A DNA stretch of 64,000 bases from JAXMCI01 sp046349435 (GCA_046349435.1 JAXMCI010000042.1:5779-69778); one strand, 5' to 3'. Positions 30,593 through 45,862 are shown, counted from the stretch's first letter. A program made the numbers and translations. The notes: generated by a model from the sequence alone, not told the origin.

Positions 30593-31077
30593 GTCTTTCT
30601 CCCTTTGGTCGGTTTGCGCTTCGGGTGGGCGCAGGCCGGCGTCCGGGCCGGCCGGTTCCGCACCCGGCGATCTCGCGTTCTGGTGATCTGCAGCGCGCCG
30701 CACGCGGCGGCGCCGTCGATCGCGGCGGTCTTCTACGCCCATCGGGCCAGGTCACCCAGATCCGCTGGGAACGAATTCCATGGAACCAATCTTCGCCGCA
30801 CGCCCGGCTCGGGCTCGCCCGGTGGGCGCATCGCAGGCAGGCACGCGGCCGACGCCCTCTGGCCGAACCGCCGATCGGGACGATGCAAGGGCCGCTCGCG
30901 CCGCCCGGACGCCCCGCGCGTCCAGGCGGTCGCCGTCGCGCGGGGCGGACGGCATGGCCCGAGAGGGCCCCTGGCCGGGGCGCCCGTCGGCATCAGAGGC
31001 TGCTTACGTCGTCCGAGGCGGCGCCGGCAGAACCATTGCCGCCCGATCAGGAGGAACCAATCCTCCCCGGCCGGGCC
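30593..31077. other. Intergenic region without recognised gene
   Basis: About 485 bp between two minus-strand genes. Reading frames here have no family resemblance and differ in codon bias from neighbours. No repeat, RNA gene or clear terminator found. It must contain the promoter of the secreted protein gene. Confidence 0.4.
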
Positions 31078-32610
31078 CTACGCCGCCGGCGCCTCCGGGT
31101 CCGCCAGCCCCTTCAGCGCCGCGCGCAGGCCGCGCACGGCGGCGCCCATCTGGCGCGAGTCGAGCCCGGCATAGCCGAGCAGCAGGCCGTGCGTCGGGGC
31201 GTCCCGGTGGTAGCTGATCGAGACCGGCTGGATGTCGACGCCGCGGGCGAGCGCCGCCTCGCACACCGCGCGGTCGTCGAGCGGCCCGCGCAGCCGGGCC
31301 AGCAGCTGCATGCCGGAATCGCGCTCCACCACCTCGATCCAGGGGTCGAGATGCTCGCGGCAGAGCGCCGCGAACTCGGCCTGGCGGCGGGCGTAGAGTC
31401 GGCGCATGCGCTTCAGGTGGGTGGCGAAGTGGCCCTCGGCGATGAAGTCGGCCACGGTCAGCTGCAGCAGCAGCGGCGCGAACTGGCCGGTGACGCTGAC
31501 CGCGCCGTTGAAGGCGTCGACCAGCGAATCCGGCACCACGAGGAAGCCCAGCCGCAGCGCCGAGAACAGGGTCTTGCCGAAGGTGCCGACATAGATCGTC
31601 CGGCGCCCGCCATCCAGCCCTTGGAGGGCCGGCACCGGGTGGCCGCGGAAGCGGTACTCGCCGTCATAGTCGTCCTCGACGATCCAGGCGTCGTGGCGCT
31701 CGGCCAGCGCCAGCAGGTTGAGCCGCTCCTCGGCGCGCATGGTGATGCCGGTCGGCCAGTGGCAGGCCGGGGTGACGCAGATCAGCCGCGGCGGCGGCGC
31801 GTCGTCGCCGGGGAGCGACCAGCCCTGCTCGCCGACGCGCAGCGGCCAGAGGCGGGCGCCGCCGCCGAGCAGCGCGGTGCGCGCCCCGAGATAGCCCGGC
31901 TCCTCCAGCCAGGCGACGTCGCCGTCGTCGAGCAGGATGCGGGCGGCGAGGTCGAGCGCCGCCTGCGCGCCGGTGACGACGATCACCCGCTCCGCGCTGC
32001 AGGCGACGCCGCGCGCCACGCCGACATACTCGGCGACGGCCTGGCGCAGCCGCGGATGGCCGGCGAACTGGTGGTAGCGCAGCGCGTCGAGCGAGCGCTT
32101 CTGCGCGTTGCGCGCCAGCAGCCGCACCCAGGTCGCGGTCGGGAAGGCGGCGACCTCGGGCGAGCCCGGCTGCATGTTGATCTTGCCCGGCCGGCTCGCC
32201 GGCTGCGGCAGCCCGGCGATCAGCGCGCCGCGCCGCGACAGCCGGCCCGGCGAGGGCTGCCCGGCCGCGCCGGCCGCCGGCGCCGCCGGGCGGGGCAGCG
32301 CCGCCACCCGCGTGCCGGAGCCGGGCCGCGCCTCGAGATAACCCTCGGCCAGGAGCTGGTCGTAGGCGGCGATGACGGTGTTGCGGCCGATGCCGAGCTC
32401 GTCGGCCAGGCTGCGGGTCGCCGGCAGGCCGTGGCCGGCGGAGAGGCGGCCGGCGCGAATGAGCTCGCGGATGGCGACGTAGAGCTGACGATGCAGGGGC
32501 TCGCGGGACGTCCGGTCGACGGCGAGCAGATCGAGCGGCAATGATGCTCTGCCCGGCACCCGCAATCCCCCCAGGACGGTCCGGCCACCCACTTCGGGCA
32601 TTCTATCCAC
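31078..32610 (-). CDS. MocR/PdxR family PLP-dependent transcriptional regulator
   Basis: 510 residues: N-terminal GntR winged helix (about 30-100: LPATRSLADELGIGRNTVIA) and a class I aminotransferase-like domain. The PLP lysine lies in VGTFGKTLFSALRLGFLVVP, and a typical VTPACHWPTG and DDYDGEYR motif set is present. MocR proteins sense PLP or amino-acid-like ligands and usually act on a neighbouring gene. The divergent gene here is a sensor kinase, not a typical PdxST or gabT target, so the regulon is unclear. An ATG at 32601 is an alternative start. Confidence 0.93.
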   Translation of the reverse strand: MDRMPEVGGRTVLGGLRVPGRASLPLDLLAVDRTSREPLHRQLYVAIRELIRAGRLSAGHGLPATRSLADELGIGRNTVIAAYDQLLAEGYLEARPGSGTRVAALPRPAAPAAGAAGQPSPGRLSRRGALIAGLPQPASRPGKINMQPGSPEVAAFPTATWVRLLARNAQKRSLDALRYHQFAGHPRLRQAVAEYVGVARGVACSAERVIVVTGAQAALDLAARILLDDGDVAWLEEPGYLGARTALLGGGARLWPLRVGEQGWSLPGDDAPPPRLICVTPACHWPTGITMRAEERLNLLALAERHDAWIVEDDYDGEYRFRGHPVPALQGLDGGRRTIYVGTFGKTLFSALRLGFLVVPDSLVDAFNGAVSVTGQFAPLLLQLTVADFIAEGHFATHLKRMRRLYARRQAEFAALCREHLDPWIEVVERDSGMQLLARLRGPLDDRAVCEAALARGVDIQPVSISYHRDAPTHGLLLGYAGLDSRQMGAAVRGLRAALKGLADPEAPAA

Positions 32611-32857
32611 AAAGAGCGCATCCGTCCAATGAAGTGGCGCAACAGCAATTCTCGAAGGTCACTGTTGTTGCCGAGCCACAGAGGTTTGCATTTCGCGATG
32701 CATAATGAAGAGTGGCGATCTTTGTCGCTTCGCCAATGATTCTTCGCTTTCCGGAGCCGGCTCGATCGGCCTATAGAGCGTCGTCAGGGTCCGGCGATCC
32801 GCAATGCCCCTCGATCATTGCGGGTCCTGAGCGACGTTCGGGGGACGAGGCCCGGAA

Positions 32858-34345
32858 TTGACTGCATTGGCAAGCCGCAGCGAAGCGCCCGAATCGCGCC
32901 CCGGCCGCACCACGCCTGCCTGGCCGGCGCGCCCGGCCGCCGGCTGGTGGAGCGGCGCGGCGCGGCGCGACCTGCTGGTCGTCGTCGCGGTGGCCGCCTG
33001 CATCTTCGTGCTGGCGGACGTCACCGACCTCAACGAGCGCTTCACCGGCTGGGTGAGCGATTTCCACGACGCGACGATCGACCTCGAGGAGCTGCCGATC
33101 GCGGTCGCCCTGTCCGGCATCCTGGCGGTCTGGTTCTTCGTGCGGCGGGCCCGCGAGAACCTGGGCCAGGCGCGCCGGTCGGCCGCCGCCGCCGATGCCG
33201 CCCGGCAGGCGCTGGCGATCGCCAATGCCCGCCTGCACGACGCCATCGAGTCGATCCCCGAGGGGTTCGTGCTGTTCGACGCGCAGGACCGCGCCCTGCT
33301 GTGGAACCGCCGCTACGAGGAGATCTACGGGATCGCCGCCGGAACGACGATCCGCGGCCGCTCCTTCGAGGAGATGGTCCGGCAGGGCGCGGCGCGGGGC
33401 AACTACCGCCTGCCGCCCGGCCTGGCACTCGAAGCCTGGATCGCCGAGCGGCTGGCGCAGCATGCCGCCAAGGGCAGCGAGAGCGAGCAGCAGCTCGCCG
33501 ACGGCCGCTGGATCCTGTCGCACGAGCGCCGCACCGCCGAGGGCGGCAGCGTCGGCATCCGCATCGACATCACCGAGCTGAAGCGGCGCGAGGCGGAGAT
33601 GCGCGAGGCGCTCGACCGGGCGGAGGCGGCCAACCGCGCCAAGTCGGCCTTCCTCGCCAATATGAGCCACGAGCTGCGCACGCCGCTGACCGCGGTGCTG
33701 GGCTTCTCCGAGATCATCGCCGGCGAGACCATGGGGCCGATCGGGCAGCCGGCCTACAAGGAGTTCGCCGGCGACATCCATGCCGCCGGCCAGCACCTGC
33801 TGCAGGTGGTGAGCGACGTGCTCGACCTGGCGCGCATCGAGGCCGAGCGGATCGAGCTGCAGATCGAGCCGGTCGACGCCGCCGCCATGGCCCAGGAGCT
33901 CTGCCACATGATGCGCGCCGAGGCGGCCCGGCGCGACCTCGCGCTGCAGCTCGAGGCCGCCGCCGCCGTGCCGCCGGTGCAGGCCGACCTGGTGCGGCTG
34001 CGCCAGGCGCTGCTCAACCTGCTGGGCAACGCCATCAAGTTCACCGCGCCGGGCGGCCGGGTGACCGTGGCGACCGCCTTCGAGCCGGCGCGGGGCCACG
34101 TCCTGGTCTCGGTCCACGACACCGGGATCGGCATCGCCGAGCGGGACATCCCGACCGCGCTGGAGCCGTTCGGGCAGGTCGATTCCGCGCTGTCGCGGCG
34201 CTACGAGGGCGCCGGGCTCGGCCTGCCGCTGGCCCGCCGCTTCGTCGAGGCGATGGGCGGCGTGCTGACGCTGGAGAGCGCGGTCGGCCGGGGCACCCGC
34301 GTCACCGTCGCGCTGCCGGCCGTCGCCGCGGCGCCGCCCCGCTGA
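32858..34345 (+). CDS. PAS-domain sensor histidine kinase
   Basis: 495 residues from a TTG. Two membrane helices (DLLVVVAVAACIFVLADV near 39-56, and LPIAVALSGILAVWFFV near 79-95) enclose a short external loop. A PAS fold follows (about 120-245, IPEGFVLFDAQDRALLWNRR). HisKA has His 271 in NMSHELRTP, and the ATPase domain has NLLGNAIKF, DTGIGI and GAGLGLPLA. No cognate response regulator is next to it, so it is an orphan kinase. It converges with glpK, the genes ending 4 bp apart. Confidence 0.92.
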   Translation: MTALASRSEAPESRPGRTTPAWPARPAAGWWSGAARRDLLVVVAVAACIFVLADVTDLNERFTGWVSDFHDATIDLEELPIAVALSGILAVWFFVRRARENLGQARRSAAAADAARQALAIANARLHDAIESIPEGFVLFDAQDRALLWNRRYEEIYGIAAGTTIRGRSFEEMVRQGAARGNYRLPPGLALEAWIAERLAQHAAKGSESEQQLADGRWILSHERRTAEGGSVGIRIDITELKRREAEMREALDRAEAANRAKSAFLANMSHELRTPLTAVLGFSEIIAGETMGPIGQPAYKEFAGDIHAAGQHLLQVVSDVLDLARIEAERIELQIEPVDAAAMAQELCHMMRAEAARRDLALQLEAAAAVPPVQADLVRLRQALLNLLGNAIKFTAPGGRVTVATAFEPARGHVLVSVHDTGIGIAERDIPTALEPFGQVDSALSRRYEGAGLGLPLARRFVEAMGGVLTLESAVGRGTRVTVALPAVAAAPPR

Positions 34346-34349
34346 GGGA

Positions 34350-35843
<1,494 letters not shown>

Positions 35844-35931
35844 CGCCTCCGCTCCCTCCCGCTGCTGCCTGCCGGCGATGATCCGGGCCGGCGCCGGGCT
35901 GCGTCAAGGCGCCCGCGTCAAGGCGGCCGGT

Positions 35932-36225
35932 TCAGACCCAGCGGAAGACGACGAACCAGCCGGCCAGCGCGATGCCGAGCGGCGCCCAGAGCGGCATGCC
36001 GACCAGCCCGAGCCAGGCGAGGAAGACGAAGGCCGAGCCGAGCAGCGAGATGAACAGCCGGTCGCCCCGCGTGGTGTCGAGGCCGAGGATGCCGCGGCGC
36101 TCGCCGCCGCCGGGGCGGGCGCGCTCCCACAGCGTCATGACGATCAGGCAGGCGAGGATGAAGACGAAGAAGGCCGCGGTCGGCCAGGTCCAGGCCATCC
36201 AGGAGAGCAGGTCGGTGTTCTGCAT
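35932..36225 (-). CDS. DUF2160 family small membrane protein of the glycerol transporter operon
   Basis: 97 residues with three hydrophobic helices: AAFFVFILACLIVMTLWE, RLFISLLGSAFVFLAWLGLV and PLGIALAGWFVVFRWV. The family is regularly found beside the glycerol ABC genes glpSTPQV in rhizobia and relatives and is thought to assist the transporter. It lies 12 bp after glpQ, within the same operon. Confidence 0.85.
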   Translation of the reverse strand: MQNTDLLSWMAWTWPTAAFFVFILACLIVMTLWERARPGGGERRGILGLDTTRGDRLFISLLGSAFVFLAWLGLVGMPLWAPLGIALAGWFVVFRWV

Positions 36226-36237
36226 GGCCCCGCCTCC

Positions 36238-37035
<798 letters not shown>

Positions 37036-37037
37036 CG

Positions 37038-37901
37038 TCACCTCGCCTCGTTGCGCATCATCAGCGTGTAGAACAGCCAGCTGAGCAGCAGCACGATCAG
37101 GAAGTAGATCAGCGACATCGCCGCGGCCGGGCCGAGGTCGAACTGGCCGAGCGCGGTCTTGACGAGATCGATCGACAGGAAGGTCGTCGAGGTGCCCGGG
37201 CCGCCGCCGGTCAGCACCACGACCTCGGTGTAGACCATGAAGGAATCCATGAAGCGGAGCAGGATGGCGATGGTCAGCACGTATTTCAGCTTCGGCAGCT
37301 GGATGTGGCGGAACACCGCCCAGCGCCGCGCGCCGTCGATCTTGGCGGCCTGGTAGTAGGCCTCGGGGATCGAGACCAGCCCGGCGTAGGACAGCAGCAC
37401 CACCAGCGAGGTCCAGTGCCAGACATCCATCAGGACGATGGTGAACCAGGCGGCCAGCGGCTGGCGGGTATAGTTGTAGGCGATGCCGATCGCGTTCAGG
37501 CCGCGCCCGAGCAGGCCGATGTCGGGCAGCGCCAGGATGTTCCACATGGCGCCGACGACGTTCCACGGGATGAGCAGCGGCAGGGCCATCAGCACCAGGC
37601 AGACGGAGACCCACGGCCCCTTGCGCGGCATGGCGAGCGCGATCGCCAGCCCCAGCGGGATCTCGATGGCGAGGATGATGGCGCTGAACAGCATCTGGCG
37701 CAGCAGCGCGCCGTGGAAGCGCTGGGCGTGCAGCACCTCCTGGAACCAGCGCACGCCCGACCAGAAGAACTCGTTCTCGCCGAACGACTCCTGGACGGAG
37801 TAGTTCACCACCGTCATCAGCGGGATGAGGGCGTTGAACGCCACCAGCAGCACGACCGGCAGGACGAACAGCCAGGCCTTCTGGTTGACGGTCTTGCTCA
37901 T
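37038..37901 (-). CDS. glpP: Glycerol ABC transporter permease GlpP
   Basis: 287 residues, MalF-like, with six helices and an EAA loop (ISIPEAYYQAAKIDGARRW-type region read as VSIPEAYYQAAKIDGA). Starts at ATG MSKTVNQK, 11 bp after glpT. Partner of GlpQ. Confidence 0.92.
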   Translation of the reverse strand: MSKTVNQKAWLFVLPVVLLVAFNALIPLMTVVNYSVQESFGENEFFWSGVRWFQEVLHAQRFHGALLRQMLFSAIILAIEIPLGLAIALAMPRKGPWVSVCLVLMALPLLIPWNVVGAMWNILALPDIGLLGRGLNAIGIAYNYTRQPLAAWFTIVLMDVWHWTSLVVLLSYAGLVSIPEAYYQAAKIDGARRWAVFRHIQLPKLKYVLTIAILLRFMDSFMVYTEVVVLTGGGPGTSTTFLSIDLVKTALGQFDLGPAAAMSLIYFLIVLLLSWLFYTLMMRNEAR

Positions 37902-37911
37902 CGAGGCCGCC

Positions 37912-38990
37912 TCACGTCGCCACCCATCCGTTCTCGTAGATGCGCGTCCGCTCCGGCGCGAAGCGCAGATGCGCGCCGCCCTGCGGGATCGGCTCGCCCT
38001 CCGGCACCAGCAGCTTGATCCGCTGCCCGGCATGCACCGTCTCGACGATGCGGTTGCGCCCGGTATCGAGCACCTTGACGATCTCGACCGGCACCCCCGA
38101 GGCGGCGAAGGAGACGAACTCGGGCCGGACGCCGAGCTCCGTCCCGCCCTTGCCGCCGGCGCCGCGCCCCGCGTCGCGCACGCCGTTCGCCGTCTCGATG
38201 GCGATGCCGGCGAAGAAGGCGCGGCCCTCGCGCAGCTCGCAGGGCAGCACGTTCATGCCGGGCGAGCCGATGAAGTGCCCGACGAAGGTGTGCGCCGGCC
38301 GCTCGAAGAGCTCGACCGGCGTGCCGACCTGGACGATCTCGCCGTCCTTCATCACCACCACCCGGTCGGCGAAGGTCAGCGCCTCGGTCTGGTCGTGCGT
38401 CACGTAGATCATCGTGCGGCGGATGCGCTGGTGCATCTCCTTGAGCTTGGAGCGCAGCACCCATTTGAGGTGCGGGTCGATGACGGTCAGCGGCTCGTCG
38501 AACATGATGACGTTGACGTCGGAGCGCACCAGCCCGCGGCCGAGCGAGATCTTCTGCTTGCCGTCGGCGGTCAGGCCGGCGGCGCGGCGCATCAGCATGG
38601 AGTCGAGCTCCAGCATGGCCGCGACCTCGCGCACGCGCTGGTCGACCTCGCGCTCCGCGGTGCGCCGGTTGCGCAAGGGGAAGGCGAGGTTGTCGTACAC
38701 CGTCATGGTGTCGTAGATGACCGGGAACTGGAACACCTGCGCGATGTTGCGCGCCTCCGGCGAGGCCTTGGTCACGTCCCGTCCGTCGAACAGGATGCGG
38801 CCCTCGGTCGGCACCAGCAGCCCCGAGATGAGGTTGAGCAGCGTGGTCTTGCCGCAGCCCGACGGCCCGAGCAGGGCATAGGCGCCGCCGTCGGCGCAGT
38901 CGAGGGTGAGCCGCTTCAGCGCCCAGTCGGCGTCCGACTTCGGCGCCGGCGCGTAGCTGTGCCTGAGGTCGCTGAGGAGGATGTTGGCCA

Positions 38991-38991
<1 letters not shown>
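37912..38991 (-). CDS. glpT: Glycerol ABC transporter ATP-binding protein GlpT (atypical signature)
   Basis: 359 residues from a GTG overlapping the glpS stop. Walker A GPSGCGKTT, Walker B VIMFDEPLTVID, and switch His in VTHDQTEAL are normal. The ABC signature reads LTADGKQKISLGRGLVR instead of LSGGQ, so one ATP site is predicted to be degenerate. A MalK-type regulatory domain follows from about residue 240. It forms a heterodimer with GlpS. Confidence 0.93.
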
Positions 38992-40064
<1,073 letters not shown>

Positions 40065-40123
40065 CGGCCTGCTTCGGGTGCTGATTCGGGGTTTGCCGGA
40101 GGGCTCGTTTCTTGGGGAGAGCT

Positions 40124-40158
40124 CTTCCGGGGCGTGCGGCTGGCGCACGCCCCGGAAG
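40124..40158 (-). promoter_or_regulatory. Strong 15-bp hairpin between glpV and glpS
   Basis: CTTCCGGGGCGTGCG (40124-40138) pairs perfectly with its complement at 40144-40158 around a 5-nt loop. No T-run follows in the direction of transcription. It sits just behind the glpV stop (40179), where such a structure could protect the abundant binding-protein mRNA from 3' decay and partly end transcription. Confidence 0.75.
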
Positions 40159-40178
40159 CCTTGCGTCGGAGGCGGAGC

Positions 40179-41924
<1,746 letters not shown>

Positions 41925-42052
41925 GGGCTTCCTCCTTGCCTTGTGCGCACTTCCAACGTGATCCCTCGGCGCGAGGCGCACCCTCGTCGCACCGTATCCC
42001 CGACCGGGGGCGGGCTGCGGCGCCCGCCTCCCGGAATCTCTCCGCCGGCCGG

Positions 42053-43577
42053 TCACCGGCCGCCTCCCCGCGCGGCCGCGCGCCGCGGGCCGGGCGGCGG
42101 CGAGCGCCGCCTCGATCGCCGGCACGGCCTCGCGGCCGATCCGCAGCCCCAGCTTGCTGCGCCGCCACAGCACGTCGGCGGCGCTCGCCGCCCACTCCTC
42201 GGCGGCGAGCCAGGCCACCTCGGCCTCGGTCAGGTCGGCGCCCAGCGTGCGGCCGAGATCCTCGGCGCGCCGGGTGCCCCTGAGGATCCGGGCGGCCCGC
42301 GTGCCGTAGCTGCGCGCCAGGCGGCGGGCATGCGGCTCGCTGAGGAAGGGATGCTCGGCCCGGAGCGCCGCCGCAAGGCCGGCGCTGCCGCCGGCCGGCA
42401 GGTCGCCGCCAGGCAGGGTCGAGCCCGCCGTCCAGGGCCGCCCCGCCGGCAGATGCGGCGACAGCCGCTCCAGCGCATGCTCGGCCAGCCGGCGATAGGT
42501 GGTGATCTTGCCGCCGAAGATGTTGAGCAGCGGCGCCGCCCCGCCCGGCGCGTCGAGCTCCAGCACGTAGTCGCGGGTCACCTGGCGCGCGCTCGAGGCG
42601 CCGTCGTCGTGCAGCGGCCGCACGCCCGAATAGGTCCACACCACGCTGTCGCGGCTCACCGGGGTGCGGAAGTACTCGCTCGCCGCGGCGCAGAGATAGG
42701 CGATCTCGCCCTCCTCGGCGACCGCCGCCGCGGGGTCGCCGCGATGCTCCTCGTCGGTGGTGCCGATCAGCGTGAAGTCGCCCTCGTAGGGAATCGCGAA
42801 GACGATGCGGTTGTCGGCGTTCTGCAGGATGTAGGCGCGGTCGTGGTCGAACAGCCGCGGCACCACGATGTGGCTGCCGCGCACCAGCCGGACGCGGCTC
42901 GGCGAGTTGGCGCGCACCACCTGCTGCACGGTCTCCGCCACCCACGGCCCGGCGGCATTGACCAGCGCGCGCACCGCGACGCTGCGCGGGCCATCCGGCC
43001 CGTCGACCGTCAGGATCCAGCGGTCGCCGGAGCGGGCCGCGGCGCGGCAGCGGGTGCGCGGGTTGATGCTGGCGCCGCGCTCGCGCGCGTCGACGGCGTT
43101 GAGCACGACCATGCGCGCATCGTCGACCCAGCAGTCGGAGTACTCGAAGGCACGGCGGAACTCCGGCTTCAGCGGCCGGCCTGCCGGATCGCTGCGCAGG
43201 TCGAGGCTGCGGGTCGGCGGCAGCACCCGGCGGCCGCCGAGATGGTCGTAGACGAACAGGCCGAGCCGCAGCAGCCAGCGTGGCCGCAGGCCGCGATGGT
43301 GCGGCAGCACGAAGCGCAGCGGCCAGATGATGTGCGGCGCCATGGCGAGCAGCACCTCGCGCTCGATCAGCGCCTCGCGGACCAGCCGGAACTCGTAGAA
43401 CTCGAGGTAGCGCAGCCCGCCGTGGATCAGCTTGGTCGAGGCCGAGGAGGTGGCGCCGGCGAGGTCGCCCTGCTCGCAGAGGAACACCGACAGGCCGCGC
43501 CCCGCGGCGTCGCGCGCGATGCCGCAGCCGTTGATGCCGCCGCCGATGATCCCGAGGTCGAAGACGGGCTCCGACAA
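42053..43577 (-). CDS. glpD: Aerobic glycerol-3-phosphate dehydrogenase GlpD (3' end altered)
   Basis: The protein starts at TTG (43577), MSEPVFDLGIIGGGINGCG, with the FAD-binding GxGxxG and family motifs ATSSASTKLIHGGLRYLE, LVNAAGPWV and NIFGGKITTYRRLAEHALE. It oxidises glycerol 3-phosphate to DHAP, passing electrons to quinone at the membrane. Homologues end soon after the helix AVPAIEAALAAAR. In the sequence as given no stop is met, and the frame runs 1132 codons through glpV. A shift of one base near 42060-42075 would end the protein at the TGA at 42055-42053, which I take as the true end. Confidence 0.9.
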
Positions 43578-43816
43578 GAGCGATTCACTCCCAACCGGTT
43601 CTGCAGACGACCTTCGAGGATCGCCGGTTCACTTTATTTTCGGGTGGAAGGCTAGATGAAAATGAAACAGCCGGCAACACCCCGATCGCGAAACGATTTG
43701 TGAAACCCGCTGCCGGGTGAACGAAACAGGGACGCCGCGAGATGGATGCCCGGGTCAAGCCCGGGCATGACAGAGGGGGCAGCCGGCGAGATGTCTCCGG
43801 GCCGATGAATCCCGGC
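43578..43816 (-). promoter_or_regulatory. glpR-glpD intergenic region with GTTTC repeats
   Basis: 240 bp. On the minus strand several GTTTC/GTTTCA elements appear (around 43663, 43695, 43704 and 43723) before glpD, in a locally AT-rich stretch (TTCATTTTCATC, CCCGAAAATAAAGTG). They are candidates for GlpR binding sites and the glpD promoter. Exact boundaries unknown. A palindromic repeat element lies at 43744-43772. Confidence 0.4.
43744..43772. repeat. Palindromic repeat element, third copy
   Basis: TGGAT, arm GCCCGGG, loop TCAAG, arm CCCGGGC, ATGAC. Compared with the copies at 18368-18481 two base pairs of the stem are changed on both sides (CG to GC), so the pairing is kept. The element lies between glpR and glpD. 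Confidence 0.75.
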
Positions 43817-44605
43817 TCAGGCGTCGGCTGCGGCGGGGGGCGCCATCGCCTCGACGACACGCACGCCGTGGGTGCGGCAGAGCTCGGCCACCGGGTCCGA
43901 GGTCAGGCGGTCGGTCACGAAGATGCCGATCTGCGAGATGTGGCCGATGCGCACCGGCGCCGAGCGCTCGAACTTCAGCCGGTCGGAGACCAGGATGACC
44001 TGCCGCGCATTGCCGATGATCGCCTGGCTGACGCGGACCTCGCGGTAGTCGTAGTCGAGCAGGGCGCCCTGCTCGTCGATCGCCGAGGTGCCGATCACCG
44101 CGTGGTCGACCTTGAACTGGCTGATGAAGTCGACCGCCGGCGCGCCGATGATGCCGCCATCGGCGCGCCGCACCGGGCCGCCGGCGATGATCAGCTCGAT
44201 GCGCGGGTGGCGGTAGAGGATGGTGGCGACGTTGATGTTGTTGGTGATCACCAGCAGCCCCTCGTGGTCGACCAGCGCGCGGGCGACCTCCTCGGTGGTG
44301 GTGCCGATGTTGATGAAGAGCGACGAGTTGTTCGGGATCAGCCGGGCGGCCGCCAGCCCGATCGCGCGCTTCTCCTCCTGGGCGATGAAGCGGCGGGCCT
44401 CGTAGCCGACGTTCTCGACGCCCGACGCCACCACCGCCCCGCCATGGATGCGCGACAGCAGCTTCTGGTCGCACAGCTCGTTGAGGTCCTTGCGGATGGT
44501 CTGCGGGGTGACCTCGAAGCGGCCGGCGAGCTCGTCGACGGTGACCCGCCCCTGGGCCCGGGCCACGCCCAGGATCGCCTGTCGGCGGAGGTTGAGGTCG
44601 TCCAT
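43817..44605 (-). CDS. glpR: DeoR-family regulator GlpR
   Basis: 262 residues. N-terminal DeoR helix-turn-helix (VTVDELAGRFEVTPQTIRKD, LNELCDQKLLSRIHGGA) and a phosphosugar-binding domain (INIGTTTEEVARAL, NNINVATILYRHP, GAPAVDFISQFKVDHAVIGT). In the glycerol system GlpR represses glp genes and is released by glycerol 3-phosphate. It is the first gene upstream of glpD, consistent with this role. Confidence 0.92.
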   Translation of the reverse strand: MDDLNLRRQAILGVARAQGRVTVDELAGRFEVTPQTIRKDLNELCDQKLLSRIHGGAVVASGVENVGYEARRFIAQEEKRAIGLAAARLIPNNSSLFINIGTTTEEVARALVDHEGLLVITNNINVATILYRHPRIELIIAGGPVRRADGGIIGAPAVDFISQFKVDHAVIGTSAIDEQGALLDYDYREVRVSQAIIGNARQVILVSDRLKFERSAPVRIGHISQIGIFVTDRLTSDPVAELCRTHGVRVVEAMAPPAAADA

Positions 44606-44752
44606 GGCACCGCCCGCGAAACGAAGATCGCCGCGAAAATAGCCGCCCCGGCGTTCCCTTCGGCCAAGGGCCGAGCGCAAGCGGGCTGGACCTCCTCGCC
44701 CCGCCGGTCGAGGCTCGGCGGCCTGCAGAGGAGGATCCGTCCTTGACCACCC

Positions 44753-45862
44753 GTGCGCCTGGAATCCCTCGACGCCGAGCTCGGCCCGGCCGACCGCGAC
44801 TGGGCCTTCGAGGCGATCGGCAAGATCGAGGCCGACTTCCACCGCTCCGCGGACACCCACCTGATCAAGCTCGAGCTGCCCTGCCTGGAGCAGGTCGACC
44901 TCTACCTCAAGGACGAATCGACCCATCCCTCGGGCAGCCTGAAGCACCGGCTGGCCCGCTCGCTGATCCTCTACGGGCTGTGCAACGGCTGGATCCGCAA
45001 GGGCCGGCCGCTGATCGAATCCTCCTCCGGCAGCACCGCCATCTCGGAGGCCTACTTCGCCCGGCTGCTCGGGCTGCCCTTCATCGCCGTCGTGCCGCGC
45101 CGCACCGCGCAGCAGAAGGTCGACCAGATCGAGTTCCACGGCGGCGAGTGCCGGCGGGTCGAGCCGGGCGAGATCTACGAGGCGGCCCGCACGCTGGCCG
45201 AGCGGCTCGGCGGCCACTATCTCGACCAGTTCACCTATGCCGAGCGGGCGACCGACTGGCGCGGCAACAACAACATCGCCGAGAGCATGTTCGGCCAGCT
45301 CGCCAAGGAGCGCTTCCCGCAGCCGCGCTGGGTGGTGGTCAGCGCCGGCACCGGCGGCACCTCCTCGACCATCGGGCGCTACATCCGCTACCACCGCGAC
45401 TTCCTGCGCGGCACCCGGCTCTGCGTCGTCGATCCCGAGAACTCGGTCTTCCTCGACTATTTCCGCAGCGGCGATGCCGGCCTCACCCTGGCGCGCGGCT
45501 CGCGCATCGAGGGCATCGGCCGGCCGCGCGTCGAGCCGTCCTTCCTGCCCGCGGTGATCGACCGCATGATGCGCATCCCCGACGCCGCCAGCATCGCCGC
45601 AATCCGCTGGCTCGCCGGCCTGCTCGGCCGGCGCTGCGGCGGCTCGACCGGGACCAACCTCTACGGCGCGCTGCAGCTCATCGCCGAGATGCAGGAGCGC
45701 GGCGAGCCGGGCAGCGTCGTGACGATGATCTGCGACCCCGGCGAGCGCTATCTCGGCAGCTACTACGACGATGGCTGGCTCGCCGCCGAGGGCCTCGACA
45801 TCGCGCCCTGGCTCGCCCGGCTGGAGGGCTTCGCCCGCAGCGGCCGCTTCGCGGCGTCCTGA
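44753..45862 (+). CDS. Cds1-like PLP-dependent cysteine synthase/desulfhydrase family protein
   Basis: 369 residues from GTG. Fold-type II PLP enzyme: Lys in HPSGSLKHRLARSL, the asparagine-loop-like motif SSSGSTAISEAYFARLLG, and the glycine loop VVSAGTGGTSSTIGRYI. It resembles the Cds1 group of L-cysteine desulfhydrases, which release sulfide from cysteine, more than CysK. It is divergent from glpR (147-bp gap) and upstream of a LuxR-type regulator. Substrate is inferred only. Confidence 0.85.
   Translation: MRLESLDAELGPADRDWAFEAIGKIEADFHRSADTHLIKLELPCLEQVDLYLKDESTHPSGSLKHRLARSLILYGLCNGWIRKGRPLIESSSGSTAISEAYFARLLGLPFIAVVPRRTAQQKVDQIEFHGGECRRVEPGEIYEAARTLAERLGGHYLDQFTYAERATDWRGNNNIAESMFGQLAKERFPQPRWVVVSAGTGGTSSTIGRYIRYHRDFLRGTRLCVVDPENSVFLDYFRSGDAGLTLARGSRIEGIGRPRVEPSFLPAVIDRMMRIPDAASIAAIRWLAGLLGRRCGGSTGTNLYGALQLIAEMQERGEPGSVVTMICDPGERYLGSYYDDGWLAAEGLDIAPWLARLEGFARSGRFAAS

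Noticed and set aside
30625..32544. 639-codon plus-strand frame opposite the MocR gene
   Set aside because: It is antisense to a well supported MocR regulator.
43747..43767. Hairpin between glpR and glpD as a transcription terminator
   Set aside because: No T-run follows on either strand, and it matches the palindromic repeat family better.
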